A stretch of 64,000 nt of DNA from Salipaludibacillus sp. CUR1 (GTDB taxonomy: Bacteria; Bacillota; Bacilli; Bacillales; Salisediminibacteriaceae): contig NZ_JAIWPE010000018.1 in the NCBI RefSeq assembly GCF_021028955.1, positions 1 through 64,000 on the forward strand, written 5' to 3'. Positions within the stretch are counted from its first letter, which is position 1; each line of letters opens with the position of its first letter. Shown here one piece after another: positions 43,858 through 52,364 of the stretch. The notes beneath the pieces are model-generated. The model was not told the origin of the DNA. It ran no database searches and was given only the letters and a program-made list of their open reading frames with translations. The position numbers were made by a program, and so were the translations under genes.

Positions 43858-45117
43858 ATGCCAGTGAGTGCTTTAGGGGCAGTTATAGCATTAGTGATCT
43901 CAATTGTATTAATTTTAAGGAAAGTTCCTCCTGTTTATGCACTTGTTGCTGGAGCTTTAACAGGCGGATTGCTGGGCGGTGCAGGTCTTACTACAACAGT
44001 TGATTTAATGATGGAAGGTGCAGAAGGCATAATACCAGCTGTACTTCGTATTTTAGCAGCAGGTGTACTTGCAGGTGTGCTTATTGAATCAGGGGCTGCT
44101 GCTTCACTTGCTAATGGCGTAGTCCGAAAACTCGGAGAAAAGAAAGCATTGTTGGCTCTCGTGTTAGCAACAATGGTGTTAACAGCGGTCGGTGTATTTG
44201 TTGATGTGGCAGTCATTACAGTAGCTCCTATTGCTTTAGCCATTGCTAACAGAGCTGGTTTGTCCCGGACAGCGATCCTGCTTGCTATGGTAGGGGGAGG
44301 TAAAGCCGGGAATATCATGTCTCCTAATCCGAATACCATTGCTGTAGCAGAATCTTTTAACGTACCTTTAACTTCAGTGATGGCTGCGGGGATTATTCCG
44401 GCTGTGTTTGGAGTAATTGTTACATATATTTTAGCTAAAAGAGTTTCACAAAAAGGTACGATGGTGCCTAATGAGGATATTCAAGATAATTCAGACCAAC
44501 GTATCCCGTCGATGTTCACTGCGATTATTGCTCCGTTAGTTGCTATTGGTTTGTTAGTTTTAAGGCCATTGTTTGGTATAGAAGTTGATCCAATGCTTGC
44601 TTTACCGGCAGGAGGTATTGCAGGAGCCCTTGTAATGGGAAAAATAAAAGGAATTAACACTTTTATTATTTCAGGTTTAAGTAAGATGGCACCAGTAGCA
44701 GTTCTTTTATTAGGGACTGGTACACTCGCTGGTATCATTTCAAATTCAGGTTTACAGTATGTTCTTATTGATAGTATTGAATTTCTTGGCTTGCCAAGTT
44801 ATGCTTTGGCACCTGCCTCGGGGATATTTATGTCAGGAGCCACTGCTTCTACTACAGCAGGTGCAGTAGTTGCTAGTGAAGTGTTCAGCGGAACCTTGTT
44901 AGAGATGGGAGTAGCCGGGCTTGCAGGAGCAGCGATGATTCATTCTGGGGCCACAGTAATTGATCATATGCCGCACGGGAGCTTTTTCCATGCAACAGCA
45001 GGAAGTGTACTGATGGGAATTCAGGAAAGGCTGAAGCTGATTCCGTATGAATCGCTTGTAGGTTTGACTCTGGCTATTATTTCAACCCTCCTGTTTGGAG
45101 TTTTTCAATTATTTTAA
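43858..45117 (+). CDS. GntP-family gluconate/glycerate permease
   Basis: Proton-linked organic-acid permease with about 12 or more hydrophobic segments (420 aa). GntP features include the early VYALVAGALTGGLLGGAGL, LLAMVGGGKAGNIMSPNPNT and the late HSGATVIDHMPHGSFFHATAGS. The adjacent glycerate kinase makes glycerate the likeliest substrate; gluconate or another hydroxy acid remains possible. ATG 43858 has AAGGAG 9 nt upstream; ATG 43852 is too near. It lies 26 bp before the kinase gene. Confidence 0.88.
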   Translation: MPVSALGAVIALVISIVLILRKVPPVYALVAGALTGGLLGGAGLTTTVDLMMEGAEGIIPAVLRILAAGVLAGVLIESGAAASLANGVVRKLGEKKALLALVLATMVLTAVGVFVDVAVITVAPIALAIANRAGLSRTAILLAMVGGGKAGNIMSPNPNTIAVAESFNVPLTSVMAAGIIPAVFGVIVTYILAKRVSQKGTMVPNEDIQDNSDQRIPSMFTAIIAPLVAIGLLVLRPLFGIEVDPMLALPAGGIAGALVMGKIKGINTFIISGLSKMAPVAVLLLGTGTLAGIISNSGLQYVLIDSIEFLGLPSYALAPASGIFMSGATASTTAGAVVASEVFSGTLLEMGVAGLAGAAMIHSGATVIDHMPHGSFFHATAGSVLMGIQERLKLIPYESLVGLTLAIISTLLFGVFQLF

Positions 45118-45143
45118 TATAAGCAGAAAAGGAGAATACTATT

Positions 45144-46286
45144 ATGAAGGTTATTTTAGCACCAGACTCTTTTAAAGAAAGTTTAACAGCGATGGAAGTT
45201 GCTGATTCTATTAAATCAGGTATACAAAAAGTTTGGAATGATGCGGAGATAATCAAATGCCCTATGGCAGACGGAGGAGAAGGAACGGTCCAGTCTTTAG
45301 TAGACGCTACAGGGGGGCGATTTGTAGCTCAAGATGTACAAGGTCCTTTGGGAGATAAAACTGAAGCTTTTTTTGGGATATTGGGAGATGAAAAGACAGC
45401 AGTCATAGAAATGGCTTCTGCATCAGGAATACACCTTGTACCTAACCATTCAAAAGATCCTAAAATAACTACAACTTACGGAACCGGTGAGCTAATAAAA
45501 GCCGCATTAGATCTTGGGGTTAAAAAGTTTATTATCGGAATTGGCGGAAGTGCCACTAACGATGGAGGATCAGGTATGTTTCAAGCTCTTGGAGGAAGTC
45601 TTTTGGATTATTCTGGAAACGAGATTGCAAAAGGCGGCCTAGCTTTGAAAGAGTTAGCAACCATTGACACTTCAAATTTAGATCCTAGATTAAAGGACGT
45701 AAAGATCCGAGTGGCATGTGATGTGGACAATTCGCTCACTGGAAGCAAAGGAGCTTCAGCCGTCTACGGACCGCAAAAAGGGGCGACAGATAAAGATATC
45801 CTCTTATTAGATGAGGCTTTGGCTCATTATGCTGCACTTATTAAATCGCAATTAGGAAAAGAGGTAGAGACTGTCCCGGGAGCAGGGGCAGCCGGTGGTC
45901 TCGGAGCAGGATTTTTAGCCTTTATGCCTGCTACACTTGAACGAGGCGGTAAAATTGTTACTGATGTTACCGGATTAGAAAGCTTCATCCAAAATGCAGA
46001 CCTGGTTATTACGGGTGAAGGTGGAATTAATCATCAGACAATTTATGGAAAAACACCTGTTTATGTTGCAGAAGTAGCTAAAAAATATAATGTACCTGTG
46101 ATAGCCATTTGCGGCAGTGTTTGTGAAGGGTATGAATCTGTTTATGAAGCTGGTATTGATGCTGTTTTCAGTTCACTATCTGAAATTGTCACCTTCGAAG
46201 ACCTTCCAGCTGTTTCTAAAAATCACCTTAAACAAACGGCAGAGAATGTAGCCAGATTGATAAATCTTAAAATACACCCAGTATAA
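45144..46286 (+). CDS. glxK: Glycerate kinase (type I)
   Basis: Phosphorylates D-glycerate, probably to 2-phosphoglycerate, feeding glycolysis. 380 aa. Family motifs: APDSFKESLTAMEVADSI at the start, CPMADGGEGTVQSLV, GIGGSATNDGGSGMFQALG, and VITGEGGINHQTIYGKTPV near the end. It forms an operon with the permease and is followed by a strong terminator. Confidence 0.92.
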   Translation: MKVILAPDSFKESLTAMEVADSIKSGIQKVWNDAEIIKCPMADGGEGTVQSLVDATGGRFVAQDVQGPLGDKTEAFFGILGDEKTAVIEMASASGIHLVPNHSKDPKITTTYGTGELIKAALDLGVKKFIIGIGGSATNDGGSGMFQALGGSLLDYSGNEIAKGGLALKELATIDTSNLDPRLKDVKIRVACDVDNSLTGSKGASAVYGPQKGATDKDILLLDEALAHYAALIKSQLGKEVETVPGAGAAGGLGAGFLAFMPATLERGGKIVTDVTGLESFIQNADLVITGEGGINHQTIYGKTPVYVAEVAKKYNVPVIAICGSVCEGYESVYEAGIDAVFSSLSEIVTFEDLPAVSKNHLKQTAENVARLINLKIHPV

Positions 46287-46314
46287 ATTGAGGATAATAA
46301 TCCTCAATTTTTTT
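46286..46314 (+). terminator. Terminator of the glycerate operon
   Basis: AATTGAGGAT and ATCCTCAATT, perfect 10 bp, 4-nt loop, seven T. Confidence 0.9.
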
Positions 46315-46400
46315 ATGTCTTTTTTTTCTCTGGTTGTAAAATAGCTTTCCATAAGTGCTATCCAATCCGAAGCAAATTCCCCGCCGCCTGGCTTAAAGTA

Positions 46401-46417
46401 TGGTAAAGTAATTACCA
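46401..46417. promoter_or_regulatory. Palindrome upstream of the ABC exporter genes
   Basis: TGGTAA-N5-TTACCA, perfect 6-bp arms, 113 bp before the exporter start. It could be a repressor site of MarR or GntR type; no regulator gene is adjacent. Confidence 0.4.
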
Positions 46418-46529
46418 ACTGACAAATAAATGGAGGACGCCGGGGGAGCCTTCAATGGAAGATTGTCCGGCCCTCACACAACCCATAAAAAATGTTTATT
46501 AACAATAGATTTTGAAGGAAGCGGTAGGA

Positions 46530-48263
46530 ATGAAAAGAGTATTATCTTTTTTAGGGCCGTACCGGTTTGCTGTATTTATAGCACTCAGTTTAACTTTAGT
46601 TGAGCTTGCTGTGGAGCTGGTACAGCCGTTCCTTATGTCACGGATTATAGATGACGGGATTATGCAGGAAGACCTTTCAGTGGTGATGACGTGGGGAGGA
46701 GTGATGGTTGGATTGTCGTTTCTGGCTTTTGCAGCAGGAATTACGAATTCGTTTTATGCCGCACACGTGAGCCAGAATACGGGCTTCGATATTAGAAGCA
46801 GACTATTTGATAAAGTACAGTCGTTTGCTTTTTCAAACTTCAGCCAGTTTCCTACTTCATCACTGATGACACGGATGACAAATGACGTGAACCAGATTCA
46901 GAATACGATATTCATGAGCCTGAGGATTATGCTGCGAGCACCTCTTCTTGTAGTGGGATCGGTCATTATGGCCCTGCTGGTCAATGCTCAGCTGGCCCTC
47001 ATACTTGTCCTGACGATCCCTGTGCTTGTGGTGTTTTTACTGTGGCTCGTCAGAAAAGCGGGCAGCCTGTTTAAAGCTGTCCAGGCAAGGGTAGACAGAG
47101 TCAATAATGTGGTGCAGGAAAATTTAACAGCGATCCGCCTGATAAAGTCATTTATCCGCCGCCATCATGAATCAAAGCGGTTTACAGGAGCTTCAGATGA
47201 GTTGAGGCAGAAAACCGTTAAAGCGCTCAGGCTGATAGAAACAACGATGCCGGTCATTTTGCTTGTGATGAACGGAAGTATTATGGCGGTTCTCTGGTTT
47301 GGAAGCATTGGGGTAAACACAGGAGGAGCATCTGTCGGTGAAGTGGTTGCGATCGTTAACTATGTGACCCGTATGACAGGGGCGCTGTCGATCTTTTCAA
47401 TGATTATCATTATTTTTTCACGGGCTCGGGCCTCCTCGGAAAGAATTGCGGATGTGCTTGAGACGGAAGCTGACCTTAAAGATACTGACTCAAGTGAGCC
47501 GGCTGCAAAAGTGGAGAAGGGGGCTATTGAGTTTGATGGTGTATCGTTCCGTTATCCTGGATCCAGCCAGCAGGTGCTGAATAATCTCTCTTTCAGGGCG
47601 GAACCTGGTGAAAGAATTGCAGTACTAGGTGCAACAGGGTCGGGAAAGACCTCGATGTTCCAGCTGATTCCGAGACTTTACGATCTTGACGACGGATCGG
47701 TGAGGATAGACGGACATGATATACGCGAAATGAAGCTTAATCATTTGCGTCGTGAAATCGGATATGTCCCCCAGGAAGTGATGCTGTTTACGGGAACGAT
47801 TGAAGAGAACCTTCTCTGGGGTAAAGAAGATGCCGGCACAGATGACATGATCAAAGCATTAAAAGATGCTCAAATACATGATGCGGTGACTGAACTTCCT
47901 AACGGATCAAAAACGGTTATCGGACAAAGGGGCGTCAATTTGTCCGGAGGGCAGAAGCAGCGGATTTCCATTGCCAGAGCGCTCATACGGCAGCCGAAAA
48001 TTCTTCTTCTGGATGACAGCACGAGTGCACTGGATGTCAAAACGGAGAAGAAGCTTCTCGAAGCCTTAAAAGAGTACTCATGCACCACGCTGATGATTAC
48101 CCAGAAAATGAGCACGACCATGAATGCTGACCAGATTCTTCTTATGGAGGACGGGACCATTACAGCGAAAGGCACGCATGATGAACTGCTCAGCACCTCT
48201 CCTCTTTACCGGAAAATCTATGAATCCCAGTTTGGAAAGGAGGGGATGGCAGATGTTAGATAA
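46530..48263 (+). CDS. Heterodimeric ABC exporter subunit, degenerate nucleotide site (YfiB/BmrC-like)
   Basis: Half-transporter of 577 aa: six-helix exporter domain (1-about 310), then a nucleotide-binding domain. Walker A GATGSGKTS and signature LSGGQKQR are normal. The Walker B tail is LLLDDSTSALD (Asp replaces the catalytic Glu) and the switch residue is Gln (MITQKM) in place of His. This is the degenerate half of an asymmetric exporter; the next gene encodes the partner. Likely substrates are drugs or lipids, not determinable here. ATG 46530 is preferred to TTG 46512. It overlaps the partner by 11 bp. Confidence 0.88.
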   Translation: MKRVLSFLGPYRFAVFIALSLTLVELAVELVQPFLMSRIIDDGIMQEDLSVVMTWGGVMVGLSFLAFAAGITNSFYAAHVSQNTGFDIRSRLFDKVQSFAFSNFSQFPTSSLMTRMTNDVNQIQNTIFMSLRIMLRAPLLVVGSVIMALLVNAQLALILVLTIPVLVVFLLWLVRKAGSLFKAVQARVDRVNNVVQENLTAIRLIKSFIRRHHESKRFTGASDELRQKTVKALRLIETTMPVILLVMNGSIMAVLWFGSIGVNTGGASVGEVVAIVNYVTRMTGALSIFSMIIIIFSRARASSERIADVLETEADLKDTDSSEPAAKVEKGAIEFDGVSFRYPGSSQQVLNNLSFRAEPGERIAVLGATGSGKTSMFQLIPRLYDLDDGSVRIDGHDIREMKLNHLRREIGYVPQEVMLFTGTIEENLLWGKEDAGTDDMIKALKDAQIHDAVTELPNGSKTVIGQRGVNLSGGQKQRISIARALIRQPKILLLDDSTSALDVKTEKKLLEALKEYSCTTLMITQKMSTTMNADQILLMEDGTITAKGTHDELLSTSPLYRKIYESQFGKEGMADVR

Positions 48264-50085
48264 GCTGACTGAGCCTTTCCGCCATGAAAAAATCAAATTA
48301 ACAGAACAGGACACGGATGGAGCAGCCCCTTCAAAGAAACGCGCTGAGGATTGGAAAGGGACGTTAAAACGGATTTGGAAGTACCTTTCAGAAAGCAGGG
48401 GAAAACTGTTCCTCGTTCTCCTGATGATCTTTTTCAGTTCTTTCTTTGCTTTACTCGGGCCGTTTGTTGTCGGTGTGTCAATCGATGAATTTATTGTCAA
48501 CCAGGATACGGCAGCCCTTCTATGGGTGCTTGGAGGACTGGCTCTGATTTACCTTTTCCATTCTTTGTCCGTGTTCCTCCAGCACTTCTGGATGGTCCGG
48601 ATTGCGCAAAAAACGGTTTTTACTATACGCACACAGCTGTTTAACCATCTTCATAAACTACCAGTCCCGTTTTTTGATAAACGAAAGCACGGGGAGTTAA
48701 TGAGCCGGCTGACTAACGATATCGAAAATGTAAGCAACACATTGAACAGTTCCGTTATCCAGATTTTTTCCAGTGTACTGACTCTCATTGGAACTATTTC
48801 TGTCATGCTTTATCTGAGCCCGTTGCTGACGCTGATCACTTTGACGATTGTGCCGGCGATGGTGCTCGGCATGAAGTGGATTACAAAGCGGACGGGTAAG
48901 CTATTCAAAGCCCAGCAGTCGAATTTGGGCGAATTGAACGGCTATATTCAGGAAACGATGTCCGGCCAGCGGATTATCAAAACATTCTCACAGGAAGAGA
49001 AAGTTATTGAGGGGTTTGAAGAGCGGAATACCGAATTAAGAAAAGCCGGTTTCTGGGCCCAGACGATTTCCGGGTTTATCCCTAAGCTCATGAACATGCT
49101 GAATAACTTGAGCTTTGCAATTATTGCCGGCGTGGGCGGGATCTTTGTCCTCTACGACATGATTACAATTGGTGTGATCGTTATCTTTGCAGAATACGCC
49201 CGTCAGTTTACACGTCCGCTGAACGATCTGGCCAACCAGTTTAACACCCTTCTTTCGGCTATTGCGGGTGCGGAACGAGTCTTCTCAATCATGGACGAAC
49301 CTGATGAGATAAGTGATGAGGAGACACACGGGGAATTAGAAGAGGTAACCGGGGAAGTCACATTTGACGACGTGTCTTTCTCATATGAGAAAGAGGAGAA
49401 CACGGTTACTAATATCTCTTTCCGCGTGCAGGCAGGTGAAACGGTTGCCTTTGTTGGTCCAACAGGCGCCGGAAAAACGACGATGATCAGCCTGTTATCA
49501 AGGTTTTATGACCCTGATAAAGGGGCATTACTGGTAGATGGGACGGATACTTCAACCGTTAAACGGGAATCCTTAAGAAAACACATGGCTTTTGTTCTGC
49601 AGGATTCGTTCCTGTTTCAAGGAACCATCCGGGAAAATATCCGTTATGGCAGACTGAATGCATCAGATGAAGAGGTTGTTGAAGCCGCCAGACTTGCCAA
49701 TGCCCATTCTTTTATCAGCAGGCTGCCTGATGGATATGATACTGAAATTGATGCAGAAGGAGGCGGGATCAGCCAGGGACAGAAACAGCTGCTGTCGATT
49801 GCAAGAGCTCTCCTTTCTGACCCGTCCATTTTAGTCCTCGATGAAGCAACAAGCAGTATTGATACGGTTACAGAGCTTAAAATCCAGGAGGCGCTCGAGC
49901 GTCTGATGAAAGGACGAACGAGTTTTGTGATTGCCCACAGGCTGAATACAATCCAGCAGGCGGATCAAATTATCGTGCTCCATCAAGGCCGGATGATTGA
50001 AAAAGGCTCACATGACGAACTGCTGGAAGAAGGCGGGTTTTACGCTGATCTGTATACCAGCCAGTTGAAAAAAGAAACAGGTTAA
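48253..50085 (+). CDS. Heterodimeric ABC exporter partner subunit (YfiC/BmrD-like)
   Basis: 610 aa: a roughly 60-residue hydrophilic N-terminal extension, six-helix exporter domain, then a nucleotide-binding domain. Walker A GPTGAGKTT, Walker B LVLDEATSSID with the catalytic Glu and switch His in VIAHRL are canonical, but the signature reads ISQGQKQ instead of LSGGQ. In the heterodimer that altered signature faces the degenerate Walker site of the first subunit, giving one active and one silent ATP site. ATG 48253 has GGAGGGG upstream, within the end of the first gene. Confidence 0.88.
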   Translation: MLDKLTEPFRHEKIKLTEQDTDGAAPSKKRAEDWKGTLKRIWKYLSESRGKLFLVLLMIFFSSFFALLGPFVVGVSIDEFIVNQDTAALLWVLGGLALIYLFHSLSVFLQHFWMVRIAQKTVFTIRTQLFNHLHKLPVPFFDKRKHGELMSRLTNDIENVSNTLNSSVIQIFSSVLTLIGTISVMLYLSPLLTLITLTIVPAMVLGMKWITKRTGKLFKAQQSNLGELNGYIQETMSGQRIIKTFSQEEKVIEGFEERNTELRKAGFWAQTISGFIPKLMNMLNNLSFAIIAGVGGIFVLYDMITIGVIVIFAEYARQFTRPLNDLANQFNTLLSAIAGAERVFSIMDEPDEISDEETHGELEEVTGEVTFDDVSFSYEKEENTVTNISFRVQAGETVAFVGPTGAGKTTMISLLSRFYDPDKGALLVDGTDTSTVKRESLRKHMAFVLQDSFLFQGTIRENIRYGRLNASDEEVVEAARLANAHSFISRLPDGYDTEIDAEGGGISQGQKQLLSIARALLSDPSILVLDEATSSIDTVTELKIQEALERLMKGRTSFVIAHRLNTIQQADQIIVLHQGRMIEKGSHDELLEEGGFYADLYTSQLKKETG

Positions 50086-50145
50086 ATAGTGTGAGATGAT
50101 CTGACAATTTAGTGAAACAGGATAGATGTCTGACCTCTTATTATG

Positions 50146-50151
50146 TATAAT
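50146..50151 (+). promoter_or_regulatory. Putative -10 box of the adenine deaminase gene
   Basis: TATAAT preceded by TG; no good -35. It would place the hairpin at 50170-50207 in the 5' leader. Confidence 0.4.
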
Positions 50152-50169
50152 AAAGACAATTACATTTAT

Positions 50170-50207
50170 AAAGCTTCAGGGTATGAAAATACCTGAAGCT
50201 TTTTTAT
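50170..50207 (+). terminator. Hairpin terminator between the exporter genes and ade
   Basis: AAAGCTTCAGG and CCTGAAGCTTT with a T run; only about 18 bp before the ade start codon. It may end the exporter mRNA, act as an ade attenuator, or both. Confidence 0.75.
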
Positions 50208-50225
50208 AAAAAGGGAGTCATGGCG

Positions 50226-51965
50226 ATGAATAATAAAAAAGAGTTAATTAATCAAATAAGGTCTGCTAATAAAGCACAGGAAGCCGATCTCGTTTTTAAA
50301 AACGGCAAAATCGTAAACGTCTTCACTTTGGACGTGGAGACGGCAGACGTGGCAGTTACAGATGGAAAAATCATTGGAATTGGAGAATATGAAGGAAAGA
50401 AAGAAGTGGATGCCAGCGGGAAATACATTGTCCCAGGGCTGATTGACGGGCACGTTCATATTGAATCGTCAATGGTGCCGCCAAGCCATTTCTCTCAAAT
50501 TGTCGTGCCGCACGGAGTGACCTCGGTTGTAACGGATCCCCACGAGATTGCCAACGTGACAGGAGAAAAAGGAATCCAGTTTATGCTGGACGATTCTGAA
50601 GGCATTCCGTTAGATGTGTTTGTCAATTTGCCATCTTGCGTCCCGGCCACACCGTTTGAAAATTCGGGTGCCGTTCTCTCAGCGGAAAATCTGGAAGGGT
50701 TTTACAGCCATAGTCGTGTCCTCGGTCTGGCAGAAGTGATGGATTATCCGTCAACAGCTGAGGCACAAGAAGATATGGCGGCCAAAATCCACGATGCACG
50801 CGTTCGCGATCGGGTGATTGACGGGCATGGGGCAGGCCTGGGTTCCCATGCGATGAATGTGTACGGCACAGCAGGAATTTCAACAGACCACGAGTGCACC
50901 ACAGCCGAAGAAGCCCGTGACAGGCTTCGCAAAGGCCTGTATGTCATTATACGTGAAGGCTCGGGTGCAAAGGATTTAGAAGCCCTTATTCCTGTGGTGA
51001 ATGAAAGAAACTCACGAAGGTTTCTTTTCTGTACAGACGATAAGCATCTTGATGAACTTCTTGAAAAAGGCAGTATAGACGATAATGTCAGATTAGCTGT
51101 TAAAAACGGACTCGATCCCCTTCTCGCCATTCAGCTTGCAACTTTAAATGCCGCGGAATGTTACGGGCTTAAGACGAAAGGAGCAGTGGCGCCAGGTTTT
51201 GACGCTGATCTGCTTCTGGTGGATGATCTGAAGGCTTTTACCGTCTCAGACGTTTACAAAAACGGGAAGCTCGCTGCACGTGACGGGAAAATGCTCACAG
51301 ATGAAAAGCTTGTAAAAAGACCAGGCAACGATCTTCTGAAAACCGTTAACTTGCCTGAGATTACGGAAGAAAGCCTGGCTGTTCCGGTGTCAGAAACAGG
51401 AAAAGCCCATGCAATTAAGCTCCGGCCAAACAGCCTGGTGACTGAAAAAATAATTGTTAATCCAGACGAGAGAAAGGGATTATTTGAAGCGGCGCCAGCA
51501 AAGGATCTTTTAAAAATGGCTGTAATTGAACGCCACCACATGACAGGAAATATCGGTTTAGGATTTATTAACGGATTGGGCCTGTCCGGGGGAGCGGTTG
51601 CTCTGACGGTCGCGCATGATTCCCACAATCTTGTTGTTGCTGGGGCTAATGATAAAGATATGCTTCAAGCTGCCAGGGAAGTTGAAAAAATGGATGGAGG
51701 AATGGTCCTTGTCGAAGAAGGCAATGTCATTGCCCGTCTGCCGTTAAACATCGGCGGGCTGATGTCCTCAGGCGGTGTGGAAGAGACATATACTAATTTA
51801 AAAGAGCTGGATAAAGGTCTCGAAACTCTTGGATTTACCGGCCAGTTTAACCCTTTTTCAGCACTTTCCTTTATGTGCCTTCCTGTTATTCCTGAACTGA
51901 AACTTACTGATCTCGGTTACTTTGACGGAGTGGCTGGCAAGCATATCCCGCTTGAAGCGGACTGA
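50226..51965 (+). CDS. ade: Adenine deaminase
   Basis: Converts adenine to hypoxanthine and ammonia (purine salvage). Amidohydrolase fold, 579 aa: metal motif GLIDGHVHIESSMVPP, VVTDPHEIANV, VIDGHGAGL, CTDDKHLDELL, and a C-terminal domain with MTGNIGLGFINGLGL and MVLVEEGNVIARLPLNIGG, typical of the Ade/AdeC type. ATG 50226 is 8 nt from AAGGGAG; ATG 50220 is too close. The gene is flanked by a hairpin on each side, so it is probably transcribed alone. Confidence 0.93.
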   Translation: MNNKKELINQIRSANKAQEADLVFKNGKIVNVFTLDVETADVAVTDGKIIGIGEYEGKKEVDASGKYIVPGLIDGHVHIESSMVPPSHFSQIVVPHGVTSVVTDPHEIANVTGEKGIQFMLDDSEGIPLDVFVNLPSCVPATPFENSGAVLSAENLEGFYSHSRVLGLAEVMDYPSTAEAQEDMAAKIHDARVRDRVIDGHGAGLGSHAMNVYGTAGISTDHECTTAEEARDRLRKGLYVIIREGSGAKDLEALIPVVNERNSRRFLFCTDDKHLDELLEKGSIDDNVRLAVKNGLDPLLAIQLATLNAAECYGLKTKGAVAPGFDADLLLVDDLKAFTVSDVYKNGKLAARDGKMLTDEKLVKRPGNDLLKTVNLPEITEESLAVPVSETGKAHAIKLRPNSLVTEKIIVNPDERKGLFEAAPAKDLLKMAVIERHHMTGNIGLGFINGLGLSGGAVALTVAHDSHNLVVAGANDKDMLQAAREVEKMDGGMVLVEEGNVIARLPLNIGGLMSSGGVEETYTNLKELDKGLETLGFTGQFNPFSALSFMCLPVIPELKLTDLGYFDGVAGKHIPLEAD

Positions 51966-52020
51966 AAAGGTGGTTGGCAGGGGGCTGCTTTGAGGTGAAG
52001 GGGAGCTCCCTTTATGCGGG

Positions 52021-52119
52021 ACTCTGCCGTATAAATGAGTAACTCTACCTTATAAATGGCGGACTCTACCGTATAGATGTTGTACTCTACGTTATAAATG
52101 GCGAACTCTACCGTATAAC
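52021..52119. repeat. 21-bp tandem repeat, about 4.7 copies
   Basis: Units start at 52021, 52042, 52063, 52084 and 52105 (last one partial), each like ACTCTACCGTATAAATGGCG plus one base. Copies differ at a few positions and the period is exactly 21 bp. A degenerate partial unit may precede at about 52008. Confidence 0.85.
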
Positions 52120-52176
52120 AAATTTTGACAAAAATCCCCCCCTGAGAAATACCTCACCCTTACACCTTTCAACCGA

Positions 52177-52217
52177 AAAGACCGGCCTTGAGTTTTCCTC
52201 AAGGCCGGTCTTTTTTT
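52177..52217. terminator. Bidirectional terminator between ade and the peptide-regulator pair
   Basis: AAGACCGGCCTTGAG pairs with CTCAAGGCCGGTCTT, 5-nt loop. T runs on both strands. Confidence 0.9.
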
Positions 52218-52229
52218 ACATGAAAACGG

Positions 52230-52364
52230 CTACTCGCCAATACTTAATGATGAAGGACGGGGATCATCATAATCTTGTGATGCTGTGTCCTCCCTTGGTG
52301 AAAAAGTGAATATAAGCATGAGCATAAGGACAGTGACAACGGTTTTACGTGTTTTTTTTATCAC
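52230..52364 (-). CDS. Secreted signalling propeptide (NprX/Phr-like), 44 aa
   Basis: Small gene starting with GTG 52364, which overlaps the regulator's stop (GTGA). AAGGAG lies 8 nt upstream, inside the last codons of the regulator. The product begins MIKKTRKTVVTVLMLMLIF, a basic n-region plus hydrophobic core, i.e. an export signal. A short hydrophilic tail follows (PREDTASQDYDD) and ends PRPSSLSIGE. This is the size and build of RRNPP pheromone precursors such as NprX and PapR, whose C-terminal 5-8 residues become the imported signal. A terminator follows. I recognise the architecture, not the specific peptide. Confidence 0.8.
   Translation of the reverse strand: MIKKTRKTVVTVLMLMLIFTFSPREDTASQDYDDPRPSSLSIGE

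Noticed and set aside
52021-52119. CRISPR array
   Set aside because: The 21-bp units are directly contiguous with no spacers, and no cas genes are present.
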